A stretch of 64,000 bases of DNA from CAYVUM01 sp964619055. Lineage in GTDB: Bacteria; Pseudomonadota; Alphaproteobacteria; Rhodospirillales; Defluviicoccaceae. The notes under the pieces are model-generated. The model searched no databases. It saw only the letters and a list, made by a program, of their open reading frames with translations, and was not told the origin of the DNA. Position numbers and translations under genes: made by a program. Below are positions 25,536-34,311 of the stretch, one piece after another. Where the stretch lies: the NCBI GenBank assembly GCA_964619055.1, contig CAZUDB010000009.1, forward strand, positions 1 through 64,000, given 5' to 3'. Position 1 is the first letter of the stretch. Each line of letters starts with the position of its first letter.

Positions 25536-26472
25536 CTCGCATTTGCCGGTGGACGCGCAGGCGGCTTAGATACTCGCCTGGGTCCTTCCGCGTCACAAGG
25601 GCTGTGCTCGGCGTGTCGGCCCAGTCGAGCAACCGCGTCAGCAGAAAGCGGAGCGCGGCGCCACGACAGAGCACGGGCAGAGCATTGATCTCGGCGGGCG
25701 AAAGCGGTCTGACCGCTTGGTAGCCGGAGAGGAAGGCGTGCGCTTGCTCTATGCGGAATGCACCGTCCGCTGCAAAACACCACGCGTTGAGGGCGATGGC
25801 GACGTCATAGACTAGAATCTCGGTGCAAGCGAAGTAGAAGTCGATGATACCGGTCACTTGGCCGCCGAGGAAAAACACGTTATCGGGAAAAAGGTCGCCG
25901 TGAATCGTTCCGAGCGGCAAGGTCTTTGGCCACGCCATCGCCAACGCGTGTAACTCGTCATCCAGCTCACTGCCGAGCTCCGCGTTCACAACTTCGGGCC
26001 GACGCCGGCATGCGGCCAGCAGCCGTCGCCATCCTGAAAGTGCCAAGTCGTTTGGCCGCTCGTATGGAAACCCGGCCGCAGATCGGTGCAACCTCGCCAT
26101 GGCCGAACCCACAACCAGGCAATCGCGCGGCGTCGGCTGACGTAGCCATTGGCCTTCAAGAAAGGTCACGATTAGGGCCTGTCGGCCAGCCAGTCGTCCG
26201 AGAGCGGTACCATCGCGGCGACACACAGGCCGCGGGCAGGGCACCCCCCGATCTGCTAGCCAGCCCATGAGCGCCACAAAAAATGGCAAATCCTGCCGCT
26301 TAACACGCTTTTCAAACAAGGTCAGGATGTAACGGCCGCGTTCGGTGTCGAGCTTGTAATTACTGTTTTCGATCCCCTGGGCGATCCCCTCGAATGCAAT
26401 CACAGCACCCAGATCGTAGGTGCTCAGAAACGTATCTAGAGCGTCGGCGTCGACGACGGTGTAAACAGCCAT
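25504..26472 (-). CDS. thrB: Homoserine kinase, aminoglycoside-phosphotransferase-like type
   Basis: This 322-residue enzyme phosphorylates homoserine with ATP in threonine synthesis, using the protein-kinase-like fold rather than the GHMP fold. Key segments are GIENSNYKLDT and YILTLFEKRV for nucleotide binding, the catalytic loop LGTIHGDLFPDNVFF near residue 190, and the metal-binding GIIDFYFA that follows. It supplies O-phosphohomoserine to the threonine synthase encoded 29 kb away. The gene overlaps rnhA downstream. ispH, which often precedes thrB, is not here. Confidence 0.95.
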   Translation of the reverse strand: MAVYTVVDADALDTFLSTYDLGAVIAFEGIAQGIENSNYKLDTERGRYILTLFEKRVKRQDLPFFVALMGWLADRGVPCPRPVCRRDGTALGRLAGRQALIVTFLEGQWLRQPTPRDCLVVGSAMARLHRSAAGFPYERPNDLALSGWRRLLAACRRRPEVVNAELGSELDDELHALAMAWPKTLPLGTIHGDLFPDNVFFLGGQVTGIIDFYFACTEILVYDVAIALNAWCFAADGAFRIEQAHAFLSGYQAVRPLSPAEINALPVLCRGAALRFLLTRLLDWADTPSTALVTRKDPGEYLSRLRVHRQMRDGRDYGVESP

Positions 26473-26604
26473 AGTCGTTTCTCAAGTTCCGAGCCCGGCC
26501 GCCGCGAAGCGTTTGAGGAAGCGGATGGCAGGGACGCAGCCTTGCCGCCTTGGCGATCGATCCTTATGGTGTCGGATACGATAGCAAGTCCCTAGGAGCC
26601 GTTA

Positions 26605-26844
26605 ATGCCTGAGCCAATCGTCGCGCAGAAAGCCCCGTTCGAAGTCGCCGTTGAGGCCGGCAAGAAGTATGCTTGGTGTGCCTGCGGACGTAGCGCCACG
26701 CAGCCGTTTTGCGATGGCAGCCATAAGGGTAGCGAATTCAATCCCGTGGTGATGACGGCCGAGGCCACAGAAACCAAGTGGTTTTGCGGCTGCAAGCATA
26801 CTTCAACCCCTCCATTCTGCGACGGTAGCCACAAGTCTCTGTGA
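26605..26844 (+). CDS. Tandem CDGSH iron-sulfur domain protein
   Basis: This is a 79-residue protein with two CDGSH-type [2Fe-2S] motifs, CACGRSATQPFCDGSHK near residue 25 and CGCKHTSTPPFCDGSHK near residue 60. Each has the three-Cys, one-His ligand set. Such mitoNEET-like proteins handle electrons or clusters; bacterial tandem forms have no settled role. The GTGA at its end overlaps a possible start of the next gene. Confidence 0.93.
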   Translation: MPEPIVAQKAPFEVAVEAGKKYAWCACGRSATQPFCDGSHKGSEFNPVVMTAEATETKWFCGCKHTSTPPFCDGSHKSL

Positions 26845-26903
26845 CAACTCCACAGCGACACAACGCTGTTGGCAGTAAAGTGCAGGGCGCTCGGTCGGCG
26901 GTG

Positions 26904-27455
26904 ATGCGCTGGACTCACTGTGTCCTTCTGTGCGCCTTGGGATGTGCCGTAATCCCCGGTTGCGCCGGCGACGATTTTAGCAGGAGCCCCTGCCCCGAGA
27001 TCTCAATCCTAGGCGATGCCGATGACCTGACCCGATTTGATCCGGGCCGCGGGCAGGACCTTACGGATGTTAACTACGAGGCACAGCTGCTAGATCTGAC
27101 CTACGCTTGCGGCGTGCACGCTGATCGCGAGCGTGGCACACGCAGCTTCGTGATTGCGGTTGCGCCGCTGATGGAGGTTGTGCTCGGTCCTGCGAATCGC
27201 GACCGCAGCGCCAAATTTCGCTACTTTGTCACAATCGTGGACTACAAAGACCGCGTCGTTGCGAAACAAAGCTTCGACGTGGCGCTCACATTCCCAGACG
27301 CCCAAACCCGCCTTCGCTTCAGCGACGATGATCCACCTGTCTCCGTTGAACTTCCTATCGGCGGCGGCGTCGTACCGGAGGACCATCGCGTCTTTGTCGG
27401 CTTCGAGTTGTCGCCGATGGAACTGCAATTCAATCGCAAACGCCGGACCTCGTGA
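26904..27455 (+). CDS. Putative lipoprotein of unknown function
   Basis: This is a 183-residue protein with a signal sequence MRWTHCVLLCALGCAVIPGC; the Cys after VIPG would be the lipidated residue. The mature part has no motif I recognise. It is mainly beta-like, with alternating short hydrophobic segments (YEAQLLDLTYACGV, FVIAVAPLMEVVLG, FRYFVTIVDYKDRVVA, FVGFELSPMELQFN). Similar small lipoproteins are common in Rhodospirillales-like genomes without known function. An in-frame GTG at 26841 overlaps the upstream stop and is the alternative start. It may share a transcript with the CDGSH gene. Confidence 0.65.
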   Translation: MRWTHCVLLCALGCAVIPGCAGDDFSRSPCPEISILGDADDLTRFDPGRGQDLTDVNYEAQLLDLTYACGVHADRERGTRSFVIAVAPLMEVVLGPANRDRSAKFRYFVTIVDYKDRVVAKQSFDVALTFPDAQTRLRFSDDDPPVSVELPIGGGVVPEDHRVFVGFELSPMELQFNRKRRTS

Positions 27456-27668
27456 AAGGGGCCGTGACGCCAGTTCGGTTGACGGCGCCCGGCTGCCGAT
27501 TACACTGAACGCAAGAGGTAGGAGCGCGGTCGCTGCCTAGAGAGGGCGATCCCAAGATAGGTCGCGACAGGGGACAAAAAGGCGAACCGTACGCGTCCGG
27601 CGAAACGCGAGCTCTCACCGTCATGCGCGTCCAGTTGGGGAACCCGGACCGCTTCTGAGGAGACGTCA

Positions 27669-28778
27669 GTGAACCAAGCCGACCTCTCGGCCTTGTCGCA
27701 AACGCCGTTGGCAACCTTGCACAAGCGCCAAGGTGCCAAGGTTGTGCCCTTTGCGGGCTATGCGATGCCACTCCAATTTCGGGGTATCCTGGACGAGCAC
27801 CGCCACACGCGAACCGCAGCCTCGCTGTTCGACGTTTCTCACATGGGCCAAGCGATCCTGCGCGGCGACGGCGCGGCCGCCGCCTTAGAGAGCTTGGTCG
27901 TTGGTGACGTCCAAGGCATGGAGCCTGGAAAGGTCCGCTACACGCTGCTCACCAACGATGACGGCGGGATCATCGATGACCTCATCGTGGTCTCCGGCGG
28001 CGTCTACGTGGTTGTTGTTGCCAATGCCGCCAACAAGGTCAGGGTTTTCGAGCACATCCGAGACGGCGTCGGCGACAAGGCGGAGATGACCCTTTGGGAC
28101 GATCGTGCCCTGTTGGCGTTGCAGGGGCCAAAGGCTGTGGATGTTCTGGCCCGGTTCGCGCCTGCCAGCCGGCACATGCAGTTCATGACCGCAGAAACTC
28201 TAAAGATCTGCGACTACCGCTGCGGGATCACCCGCTCCGGCTACACTGGTGAGGACGGGTTCGAGATCACGGTCCCGGGCGATTGCGCGGTGAGCTTGGC
28301 TGAGTTGTTGCTGGACGAACCGGAGGTGGCGCCAGCAGGCCTCGGTGCCCGCGATACCTTGCGCCTAGAAGCCGGACTCTGCCTGCACGGGCAGGACATC
28401 GACGAGACCACGTCTGCCGTCGAAGCCGGACTGGCCTGGACAATCGGTGCCCGCCGCCGCCGCGAGGGCGGCTTCCGGGGTGAGCGGGTCATCCTTCGCC
28501 AGATTGCCGAAGGGCCCCGGCGCAAGCGAGTCGGTATTCAGTTTGACGGCCCGATCGCAGCCCGCACCGGTGCCGAGATCACGGATCGCTGGAAGAACCA
28601 CTTGGGCACGGTGACGAGCGGCGTGTTTTCACCAACCCTAGAGAAGGCCATTGCCATGGCCTACGTGGACGCCGAACACGCCGCTGCCGGAACCCTGGTG
28701 AACGCCATCGTCCGCGACAAGCCGGTGGCTGGCGAGATCGTAAAAATGCCGTTTGTACCACATCGCTACGTGCGGTAG
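27669..28778 (+). CDS. gcvT: Aminomethyltransferase (glycine cleavage T-protein)
   Basis: GcvT transfers the aminomethyl carbon from lipoylated H-protein to tetrahydrofolate, releasing ammonia. The 369-residue protein has the family segments FAGYAMPLQF, DVSHMGQ, IIDDLIV, RSGYTGEDGFEI and LGARDTLRLEAG, which form the folate site. The start is GTG at 27669 behind GAGGAG. gcvH follows after a hairpin-bearing gap; gcvP is not in the window. Confidence 0.95.
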   Translation: MNQADLSALSQTPLATLHKRQGAKVVPFAGYAMPLQFRGILDEHRHTRTAASLFDVSHMGQAILRGDGAAAALESLVVGDVQGMEPGKVRYTLLTNDDGGIIDDLIVVSGGVYVVVVANAANKVRVFEHIRDGVGDKAEMTLWDDRALLALQGPKAVDVLARFAPASRHMQFMTAETLKICDYRCGITRSGYTGEDGFEITVPGDCAVSLAELLLDEPEVAPAGLGARDTLRLEAGLCLHGQDIDETTSAVEAGLAWTIGARRRREGGFRGERVILRQIAEGPRRKRVGIQFDGPIAARTGAEITDRWKNHLGTVTSGVFSPTLEKAIAMAYVDAEHAAAGTLVNAIVRDKPVAGEIVKMPFVPHRYVR

Positions 28779-28780
28779 TG

Positions 28781-28815
28781 CGAACCGCGGCCACACTTCG
28801 TTCGACCGCGGTTCG
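28781..28815. promoter_or_regulatory. 10-bp inverted repeat in the gcvT-gcvH gap
   Basis: CGAACCGCGG (28781-28790) and CCGCGGTTCG (28806-28815) form a perfect 10-bp stem with a 15-base loop, starting two bases after the gcvT stop. There is no T run, so it is more likely an RNA-stabilising or attenuating hairpin, or an operator, than a full terminator. Confidence 0.5.
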
Positions 28816-28852
28816 ACTAGGTTAGACCCCGACCAGAACAGGGAACACGACC

Positions 28853-29230
28853 ATGACCACGATTCGGTTCACCCGCGAGCATGAATACGTGCGGATCGAA
28901 GGCGAAGAAGCCATCGTCGGGATCACCGATTTCGCCCAGGCGCAACTGGGCGACATCGTTTATGTGGGCTTGCCGGACATCGGCGCCGATTTCGAGCAAG
29001 GGGATGAGGCCGGCGTCGTCGAATCCGTCAAGGCGGCCAGCGAGGTGTATTCGCCCGTAGGTGGTGAAGTCGTCGCCATCAACGATGTCCTCGCGGATAC
29101 GCCACAAACGGTTAACTCCGATCCACTGGGCGAGGGTTGGTTCTTTCGCCTACGCATTCGCGATCCCGAGCAAGTGGAAGCACTGCTCGACCAGGCCGCC
29201 TATGATGCCCTGGTCGCGGACCAGTCCTAA
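28853..29230 (+). CDS. gcvH: Glycine cleavage H-protein
   Basis: GcvH is the lipoylated shuttle of the glycine cleavage system. The 125-residue protein is standard length. The lipoyl Lys is near residue 60 in VVESVKAASEVYSP, flanked by the beta-sheet sequences GITDFAQAQLGDIVYV and GEGWFFRL. AGGGA lies ten bases before the ATG. It should work with GcvT upstream and with a P-protein encoded elsewhere. Confidence 0.97.
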   Translation: MTTIRFTREHEYVRIEGEEAIVGITDFAQAQLGDIVYVGLPDIGADFEQGDEAGVVESVKAASEVYSPVGGEVVAINDVLADTPQTVNSDPLGEGWFFRLRIRDPEQVEALLDQAAYDALVADQS

Positions 29231-29294
29231 CTGACCTCCCGGACAGCCGCGCACGTTTCCCAGTACAGCGCCGGGAGCACGACCTTACGCCCGG

Positions 29295-30581
29295 TCAAAT
29301 GCGCCAGAGTTCTATGCCTTCGGGCTTGCTGACGCGGTCCAGGCAGCTCCGGATGTCCACGACCAAGCCGCGGCCATTGCGCAGGATCTTCTGGAGCATG
29401 GGCCAGCCGGCGTCTACGTAGTGGTGGTGCGGTACGGCAACGATCAGGGCATCGGCCGGCGCAAGCTCTTCTATTGGCGTTAGCGTCAGTCCGTACTCGT
29501 GGCGAACATGGTCAGGATCCGCCATAGGGTCTTCAACCTGAACCTGAATGCCGTAGTCGGTTAGTTCGGCAACGATGTCGACGACGCGGGTATTGCGACA
29601 ATCGGGCACGTTTTCCTTGAACGTCACGCCCATGATCGCAATCCGCACGTCGCCCCGCATTCCCGATTTCAGGAGGCGCTTAACGGTTCCGGCGGCGACC
29701 CACCGGCCCATGTCGTCGTTGATCCGCCGGCCGGCCAATATCACTTCGGGATGGTAGCCCGCCTTTTCAGCGCGGTAGGTGAGATAGTAGGGGTCCACGC
29801 CGATGCAGTGGCCCCCGACCAAGCCGGGGGTGAATCTTAGGAAGTTCCATTTGGTCGACGCGGCCGCCAACACGTCATGGGTATCGAGGCCGAGCCGTTC
29901 GAAAATGACGGCCAGCTCGTTCATCAGCGCGATGTTGATGTCGCGTTGTGTGTTCTCGATGACCTTGGCAGCCTCGGCGCTGCGGATGGAGGCAGCGCGA
30001 TGGACACCGGCACTGACGACGCTTTCGTAAACGGAGGCAACAATCTCGCAGACCTCCGGCGTCTGACCGGACACGACCTTGGTGATCGTCTCGAAACGGT
30101 GGACTTTGTCGCCCGGATTGATCCGTTCCGGCGAGTAACCCACGGCGAAGTCGGTCCCCGCCGTGAGGCCTGAACACTCCTCCAGGATTGGAACGCAATC
30201 GTCCTCCGTCGCCCCGGGATAAACCGTCGATTCGTACACGACGATGTCGCCTCGCTTGAGCTGACCGCCCACGGTGCGCGTGGCGGACAGCAAGGGTCCG
30301 AGATCGGGCCGCTTAGTGGCCGTGATCGGCGTTGGCACGGCGACGATGTGGAAATCGGCCGCCTTCAGGTCCTCGGGCCGGTCCGTGTAGGTCAGGGCCG
30401 CGGCCTCGAGTTCCGATTCCTCGACCTCGCCGGTGCGCTCGATCCCGCGGCGCAACTCATCGATCCGCGTCGGATCGATATCAAAGGCGATAACGGGCGT
30501 GCCCGCCCTGCTGAACGTGACCGCAACCGGAAGGCCCACGTAGCCGAGTCCGATCACGGATATCCGCCGATTGTGCGCCAC
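29295..30581 (-). CDS. Nucleotide-sugar 6-dehydrogenase (WbpA/TviB/WecC-like)
   Basis: This is a 428-residue NAD-dependent enzyme that oxidises a UDP-hexose or UDP-N-acetylhexosamine at C6 to a uronic acid for surface polysaccharide. It has the N-terminal NAD fold (ISVIGLGYVGLPVAV), the substrate stretch STVYPGATED, and the catalytic Cys in GGHCIGVDPYYL near residue 255, followed by the C-terminal UDP-binding domain (VTFKENVPDCRNTRV). The start is GTG at 30581 with GGGAGG five bases upstream. It stands alone, with no glycosyltransferase next to it, which is unusual for polysaccharide genes. The substrate is undetermined; the Vi-antigen type is the closest match by motif. Confidence 0.92.
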   Translation of the reverse strand: MAHNRRISVIGLGYVGLPVAVTFSRAGTPVIAFDIDPTRIDELRRGIERTGEVEESELEAAALTYTDRPEDLKAADFHIVAVPTPITATKRPDLGPLLSATRTVGGQLKRGDIVVYESTVYPGATEDDCVPILEECSGLTAGTDFAVGYSPERINPGDKVHRFETITKVVSGQTPEVCEIVASVYESVVSAGVHRAASIRSAEAAKVIENTQRDINIALMNELAVIFERLGLDTHDVLAAASTKWNFLRFTPGLVGGHCIGVDPYYLTYRAEKAGYHPEVILAGRRINDDMGRWVAAGTVKRLLKSGMRGDVRIAIMGVTFKENVPDCRNTRVVDIVAELTDYGIQVQVEDPMADPDHVRHEYGLTLTPIEELAPADALIVAVPHHHYVDAGWPMLQKILRNGRGLVVDIRSCLDRVSKPEGIELWRI

Positions 30582-30737
30582 GGGCGCCTCCCAATCATGG
30601 TTGAAGACTTACCCCGTTTGGAGGCCAAACGGGTCGTAACCGCGAGACGGTCTGTTGCACCGCGGCTCCGTCCTGTCAAGCTAGTGCGAACGTCCTAAGG
30701 TTCGGTTGAGTGTCAGCCGCGGTCTTTTGCTCCCTGC

Positions 30738-31739
30738 TCAGGACTTGCGGAGGCTGCCGCGGCGGGCAAGCCAGATCCCCGCCAAGATCAGGAGCGCACC
30801 ACCGCCCTGCACCGGCCCCAATGCCTCGCCCAGAATGCCCCAAGCGAGGAGCGCCGCTACGGCCGGCTGCAGCAGCAAGCTTACGGACGAAAATGCCGCC
30901 GGCAGGTGGGCGAGCGCGTAGGCAATCAGACTCTGACCACCGGCGTGGGAAATCAGGGCCAAGCCGAACAGGACCAGCCACCCATGCAGCGTTGGCGCGA
31001 TCAGGCTTTCCCCGCTGATCAGGGCAATCGGCAGAAGTCCGGCGCATGTGACCAAACCGCTCCAGGCCATGATTGCGGGCGTCGTCAAGCGAGCGCGAAG
31101 CCGCCCGACGGAAACGATATAGCCGCCATAAAATATCGCCGTGATCAAGCCGAGCGTGTCGCCAAGCAGATTCTCGACGCTTAAGGAGAAGCTCTGCCCC
31201 ATCAGCACGCAGGCGCCGGCGAGCGCCGTCGCCATACCGATTAGAAAGGTACGAGTAAATCGCTCCCGATAAAACAGCCAGCCGGCGAGGGCCACGAACA
31301 CAGGTGCAAAGTTGGCGAGCAGGGTGGCGTTGGCAACGCTCGTGTAGTTGATCGACCAATGCCAAAATGCCAAGTCGCCCGTAAAGAACAGGCCGCAGAC
31401 GAGAAGACCCAAATAGTCGCCGCGCCCTTGCGGAACCCGCCGCCGCTCGCCGCCGGCCGGTGCAAGGTGCTGCCAGAGCCATAGCACCGGCAGAGCCAAT
31501 AGCAAACGATGGAAGGCCGTCGCGGCCGGTCCGAGCTCGCTTAGGCGAACGAAGATCGGCGCAAACGCGATGGCCACGGCCCCGCACAGCAACCCCGCCA
31601 CCGCAAACCGGCTTGGCGGCCGTACGGTCTCCTGGCGGGCGTCCGGGGCCAAGGCGGTGGCCTCCGCGACGACAACTAAACGCGACTCGGCATCGGAAGC
31701 AGGGACGCCAGCCTCACTGGCGCTTCGCAAGTTTGGCAT
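30738..31739 (-). CDS. EamA/DMT-superfamily transporter
   Basis: This is a 333-residue inner-membrane protein with about ten hydrophobic helices arranged as two EamA repeats (first from FAVAGLLCGAVAIAFAPIF, second from LLGDTLGLITAIFYGGYIVS). The family exports or imports metabolites, often amino acids; the substrate here is unknown. About 40 polar residues precede the first helix. It is on the same strand as, and downstream of, the dehydrogenase gene with a 157-base gap that includes its end. It diverges from the N-formylglutamate amidohydrolase gene. Confidence 0.88.
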   Translation of the reverse strand: MPNLRSASEAGVPASDAESRLVVVAEATALAPDARQETVRPPSRFAVAGLLCGAVAIAFAPIFVRLSELGPAATAFHRLLLALPVLWLWQHLAPAGGERRRVPQGRGDYLGLLVCGLFFTGDLAFWHWSINYTSVANATLLANFAPVFVALAGWLFYRERFTRTFLIGMATALAGACVLMGQSFSLSVENLLGDTLGLITAIFYGGYIVSVGRLRARLTTPAIMAWSGLVTCAGLLPIALISGESLIAPTLHGWLVLFGLALISHAGGQSLIAYALAHLPAAFSSVSLLLQPAVAALLAWGILGEALGPVQGGGALLILAGIWLARRGSLRKS

Positions 31740-31825
31740 GGGCCGCTAATATCCCGAGACGCGGTGCTCCGCCAGCGGAACCACGCGCGATGTGCCCGGC
31801 TCGACCGCCAAAGGCCCCTAACGCA

Positions 31826-32674
31826 ATGAACCAAACCGCGCTTGATCTCACACCAGCCGCCGCCTTAGCACAGTCGCAGCCATCGACCGGTGCTGTGTCG
31901 TTGATCGGGGCAAACGATCCGCCACCGTTTTGCATCGTCAATGAGCATGCCCGGACCCCGTTGGTGTTGGTATGCGACCATGCCAGCAATGCGATCCCGG
32001 CCCGCTTGCAAGGGCTTGGTCTGACGGAGCGCGATTTGGACCGTCATATCGCCCACGACATCGGCGCGGCGGACCTGACGCTGCGGTTGGCCGAGCGGCT
32101 CGATGCGCCGGCCGTGCTTGCCGGTTACTCCCGCCTGCTCATCGATTGCAATCGTCAGCCAGGAGACCCTCAGTCGATCATGTCCGTGAGTGACGGAGTC
32201 ACCATTCCCGGAAACGCCAGCCTTTGCGAAGCAGGTCAGGCCGCCCGCGCCGAGGCATTCTTTTGGCCCTACCACCAAGCCGTGGCGAGAACGATCGCGC
32301 GCTTGCGGCGAACGGGGCCGGAGCCACTGTTTTTCTCCGTTCACACCTTTACGCCCTCGATGGGGGGTGAGGACCGTTTGTGGGACATTGCTGTGCTGTG
32401 GAACCGGGATCCGCGCATTGCCGTGCCGCTGATTGATCGCCTGCGCCGGGACCCATCCCTTAACGTCGGTGACAATGAGCCCTATTCAGCGCGCACCATC
32501 GCATACACACTGAACGTCCACGCCGGTGCATCGGGCTTGGCCCACGCAGCGGTCGAGGTTCGCCAGGACCACTGCGAGACGGCAGCGGAGCTGGATCGCT
32601 GGGCGGACTTACTGGGCGACACCCTTAGAGTGCTACTCGATATGGGTAATCTTCACCGAGTCGAGTATTTCTGA
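31826..32674 (+). CDS. N-formylglutamate amidohydrolase family protein
   Basis: This is a 282-residue protein of the family that hydrolyses N-formylglutamate to glutamate and formate, the last step of one histidine-degradation route. Typical segments are LVLVCDHASNAIP near residue 50, DIGAADLTLRLAERLDAPAVL, RLLIDCNRQPGDP and FFSVHTFTPSM. His and Asp in these are candidate zinc ligands. The ATG at 31826 is chosen because family similarity starts there. No other hut genes are near; instead it overlaps by one base a YbdK-type ligase gene, so the family name may not reflect the true substrate. Confidence 0.88.
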   Translation: MNQTALDLTPAAALAQSQPSTGAVSLIGANDPPPFCIVNEHARTPLVLVCDHASNAIPARLQGLGLTERDLDRHIAHDIGAADLTLRLAERLDAPAVLAGYSRLLIDCNRQPGDPQSIMSVSDGVTIPGNASLCEAGQAARAEAFFWPYHQAVARTIARLRRTGPEPLFFSVHTFTPSMGGEDRLWDIAVLWNRDPRIAVPLIDRLRRDPSLNVGDNEPYSARTIAYTLNVHAGASGLAHAAVEVRQDHCETAAELDRWADLLGDTLRVLLDMGNLHRVEYF

Positions 32675-33813
32675 TGACGGCTCCAGACGAACCGAGCTTC
32701 ACCATCGGCATCGAGGAAGAGTACCTGCTTGTCGACGTGGCGACGCGTGAGCTGGCCGTGGACCTGCCTGAACAGGTCTTTGCCGATTGCGAGCAACGGA
32801 TCAAAGGTTTGGTCCGACCGGAGTTTCTCAAGTCTCAGATTGAGGTCGGAACGCGGGTCTGCGGCACGCTCGCGGAAGCACGCACCGATTTGGCCTGGCT
32901 GCGCAGTACCGTGGCCGAGGTGACAGCAGGGTATGGCCTGGCTCCCATCGCTGCCTCCACGCACCCGTTCTCCGAATGGCAAACCCAGAAGCACACGGAC
33001 AAAGATCGCTACAACATGCTGGCCCGCGATATGCAGGCGGTGGCGCGGCGGTTGATGATCTGCGGCATGCACGTCCACGTTGGTATCGACGACGACGAGC
33101 TGCGGATCGATCTCATGAACCAAGTGGCCTACTTCCTGCCACATCTGTTGGCGCTCAGTACATCGTCGCCGTTCTGGCGCGGGGAGGATAGCGGCCTGAA
33201 GTCCTATCGGCTTAGCATCTTCGACGAGCTGCCGCGCACCGGTCTGCCGTCCCGCTTTGACTCCTATGGAGAGTACCGCCGCCACGTGGATGTCCTGGTC
33301 AACACGGGGATTTTTAGGGACGCCAGCATGATCTGGTGGGACGTTAGGCCAAGTGCGACGTTCCCCACGTTGGAAATGCGAATCAGCGATGTCTGCACGC
33401 GATTGGAGGACGCCCTTGCCATCGCGGCTCTCTACCGGTGTGTGCTGCGCATGCTCTATCGCCTGCGGCGGCAAAATCAGCGCTGGCGCACCTACAATCG
33501 CATGCTCGTCAGCGAAAACCGCTGGCGCGCCAAGCGTTACGGCATCGACGAGGGTCTCATCGATTTCGGTCGGGGCGAACTGGTAGCGTTCACGGACTTG
33601 CTCGAGGAGTTGATCACCATGTGCCGCGATGACGCGGAGGCGCTGGGCTGTGTCGACGAACTGCTCCACTGTCGCAATATTGTAAAGGGCGGCACCAGCG
33701 CCCATCGCCAAATTGCTCAATATGAGGCGGCGCGTGCGGCCGGGATGGAGATCCAAGACGCCCTTTGCGGGGTCGTCGACATGCTGATAGACGAAACAGT
33801 GAAGGGCGTGTAA
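32674..33813 (+). CDS. Carboxylate-amine ligase, YbdK/GCS2 family
   Basis: This 379-residue enzyme belongs to glutamate-cysteine ligase family 2. It begins FTIGIEEEYLLVD, the ATP/metal-binding hallmark, and has CGMHVHVGIDDDELRIDLMNQ near residue 130, given by its parts CGMHVHVG and DELRIDLMNQ, then TSSPFWRGEDSGLKSYR. Such enzymes join a carboxylate to an amine using ATP; weak glutamate-cysteine ligase activity is known for YbdK, and the true substrates are mostly unknown. Coupling to an N-formylglutamate-type hydrolase by TGATG overlap suggests the two act on the same amide or peptide-like compound. Confidence 0.92.
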   Translation: MTAPDEPSFTIGIEEEYLLVDVATRELAVDLPEQVFADCEQRIKGLVRPEFLKSQIEVGTRVCGTLAEARTDLAWLRSTVAEVTAGYGLAPIAASTHPFSEWQTQKHTDKDRYNMLARDMQAVARRLMICGMHVHVGIDDDELRIDLMNQVAYFLPHLLALSTSSPFWRGEDSGLKSYRLSIFDELPRTGLPSRFDSYGEYRRHVDVLVNTGIFRDASMIWWDVRPSATFPTLEMRISDVCTRLEDALAIAALYRCVLRMLYRLRRQNQRWRTYNRMLVSENRWRAKRYGIDEGLIDFGRGELVAFTDLLEELITMCRDDAEALGCVDELLHCRNIVKGGTSAHRQIAQYEAARAAGMEIQDALCGVVDMLIDETVKGV

Positions 33814-33846
33814 GCGCCCATATCTAAGGCAAAATAGGAGAGGTCC

Positions 33847-34275
33847 ATGTATGTTTCAGATATTTTGAAAACCAAGGGAGACAGCGTGATCTCGCTGCCG
33901 GGCTCAGCACCCGTAACAGAGGCAGTCGCACTGCTGGCGGAAAAGCGCATCGGCGCGGTTCTGATCACCAATGACGCCGGCGATGTGGCCGGCATTCTGT
34001 CGGAACGCGACGTGGTGCGAGCCCTCAACACCCATAAGGACGGCATCACAGGCAAAACGGTCCGCGATCTGATGACCGGTGAAGTTGTCACATGCGCGCC
34101 GGAAACATCGGTGGCCGAGATCATGGGCATGATGACGGCGCGCCGCTTCCGTCACCTGCCTGTGGTCTCCAACGGCGAATTGGTCGGCATCGTGAGTATC
34201 GGCGACATCGTCAAAAGCCGGATCGAAGAGGCGGAAGCGGAGGTGGATGCGCTCCGCCGCTACATCGCCCTGTAA
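33847..34275 (+). CDS. Stand-alone CBS-domain protein
   Basis: This is a 142-residue protein made almost wholly of a CBS pair: SVISLPGSAPVTEAVALLAEKRIGAVLI for the first repeat, and DLMTGEVVTCAPETSVAEIMGMMTARR for the second, mentioned only by their GAVLI and DLMTG cores. CBS pairs bind adenine nucleotides and act as energy sensors. It follows the ligase gene by 33 bases with GGAG upstream of the ATG, so it may be co-expressed; its target is unknown. Confidence 0.93.
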   Translation: MYVSDILKTKGDSVISLPGSAPVTEAVALLAEKRIGAVLITNDAGDVAGILSERDVVRALNTHKDGITGKTVRDLMTGEVVTCAPETSVAEIMGMMTARRFRHLPVVSNGELVGIVSIGDIVKSRIEEAEAEVDALRRYIAL

Positions 34276-34311
34276 GCCGGACGCCCATGCTCAAAACGGT
34301 GGAGGGCCGGC

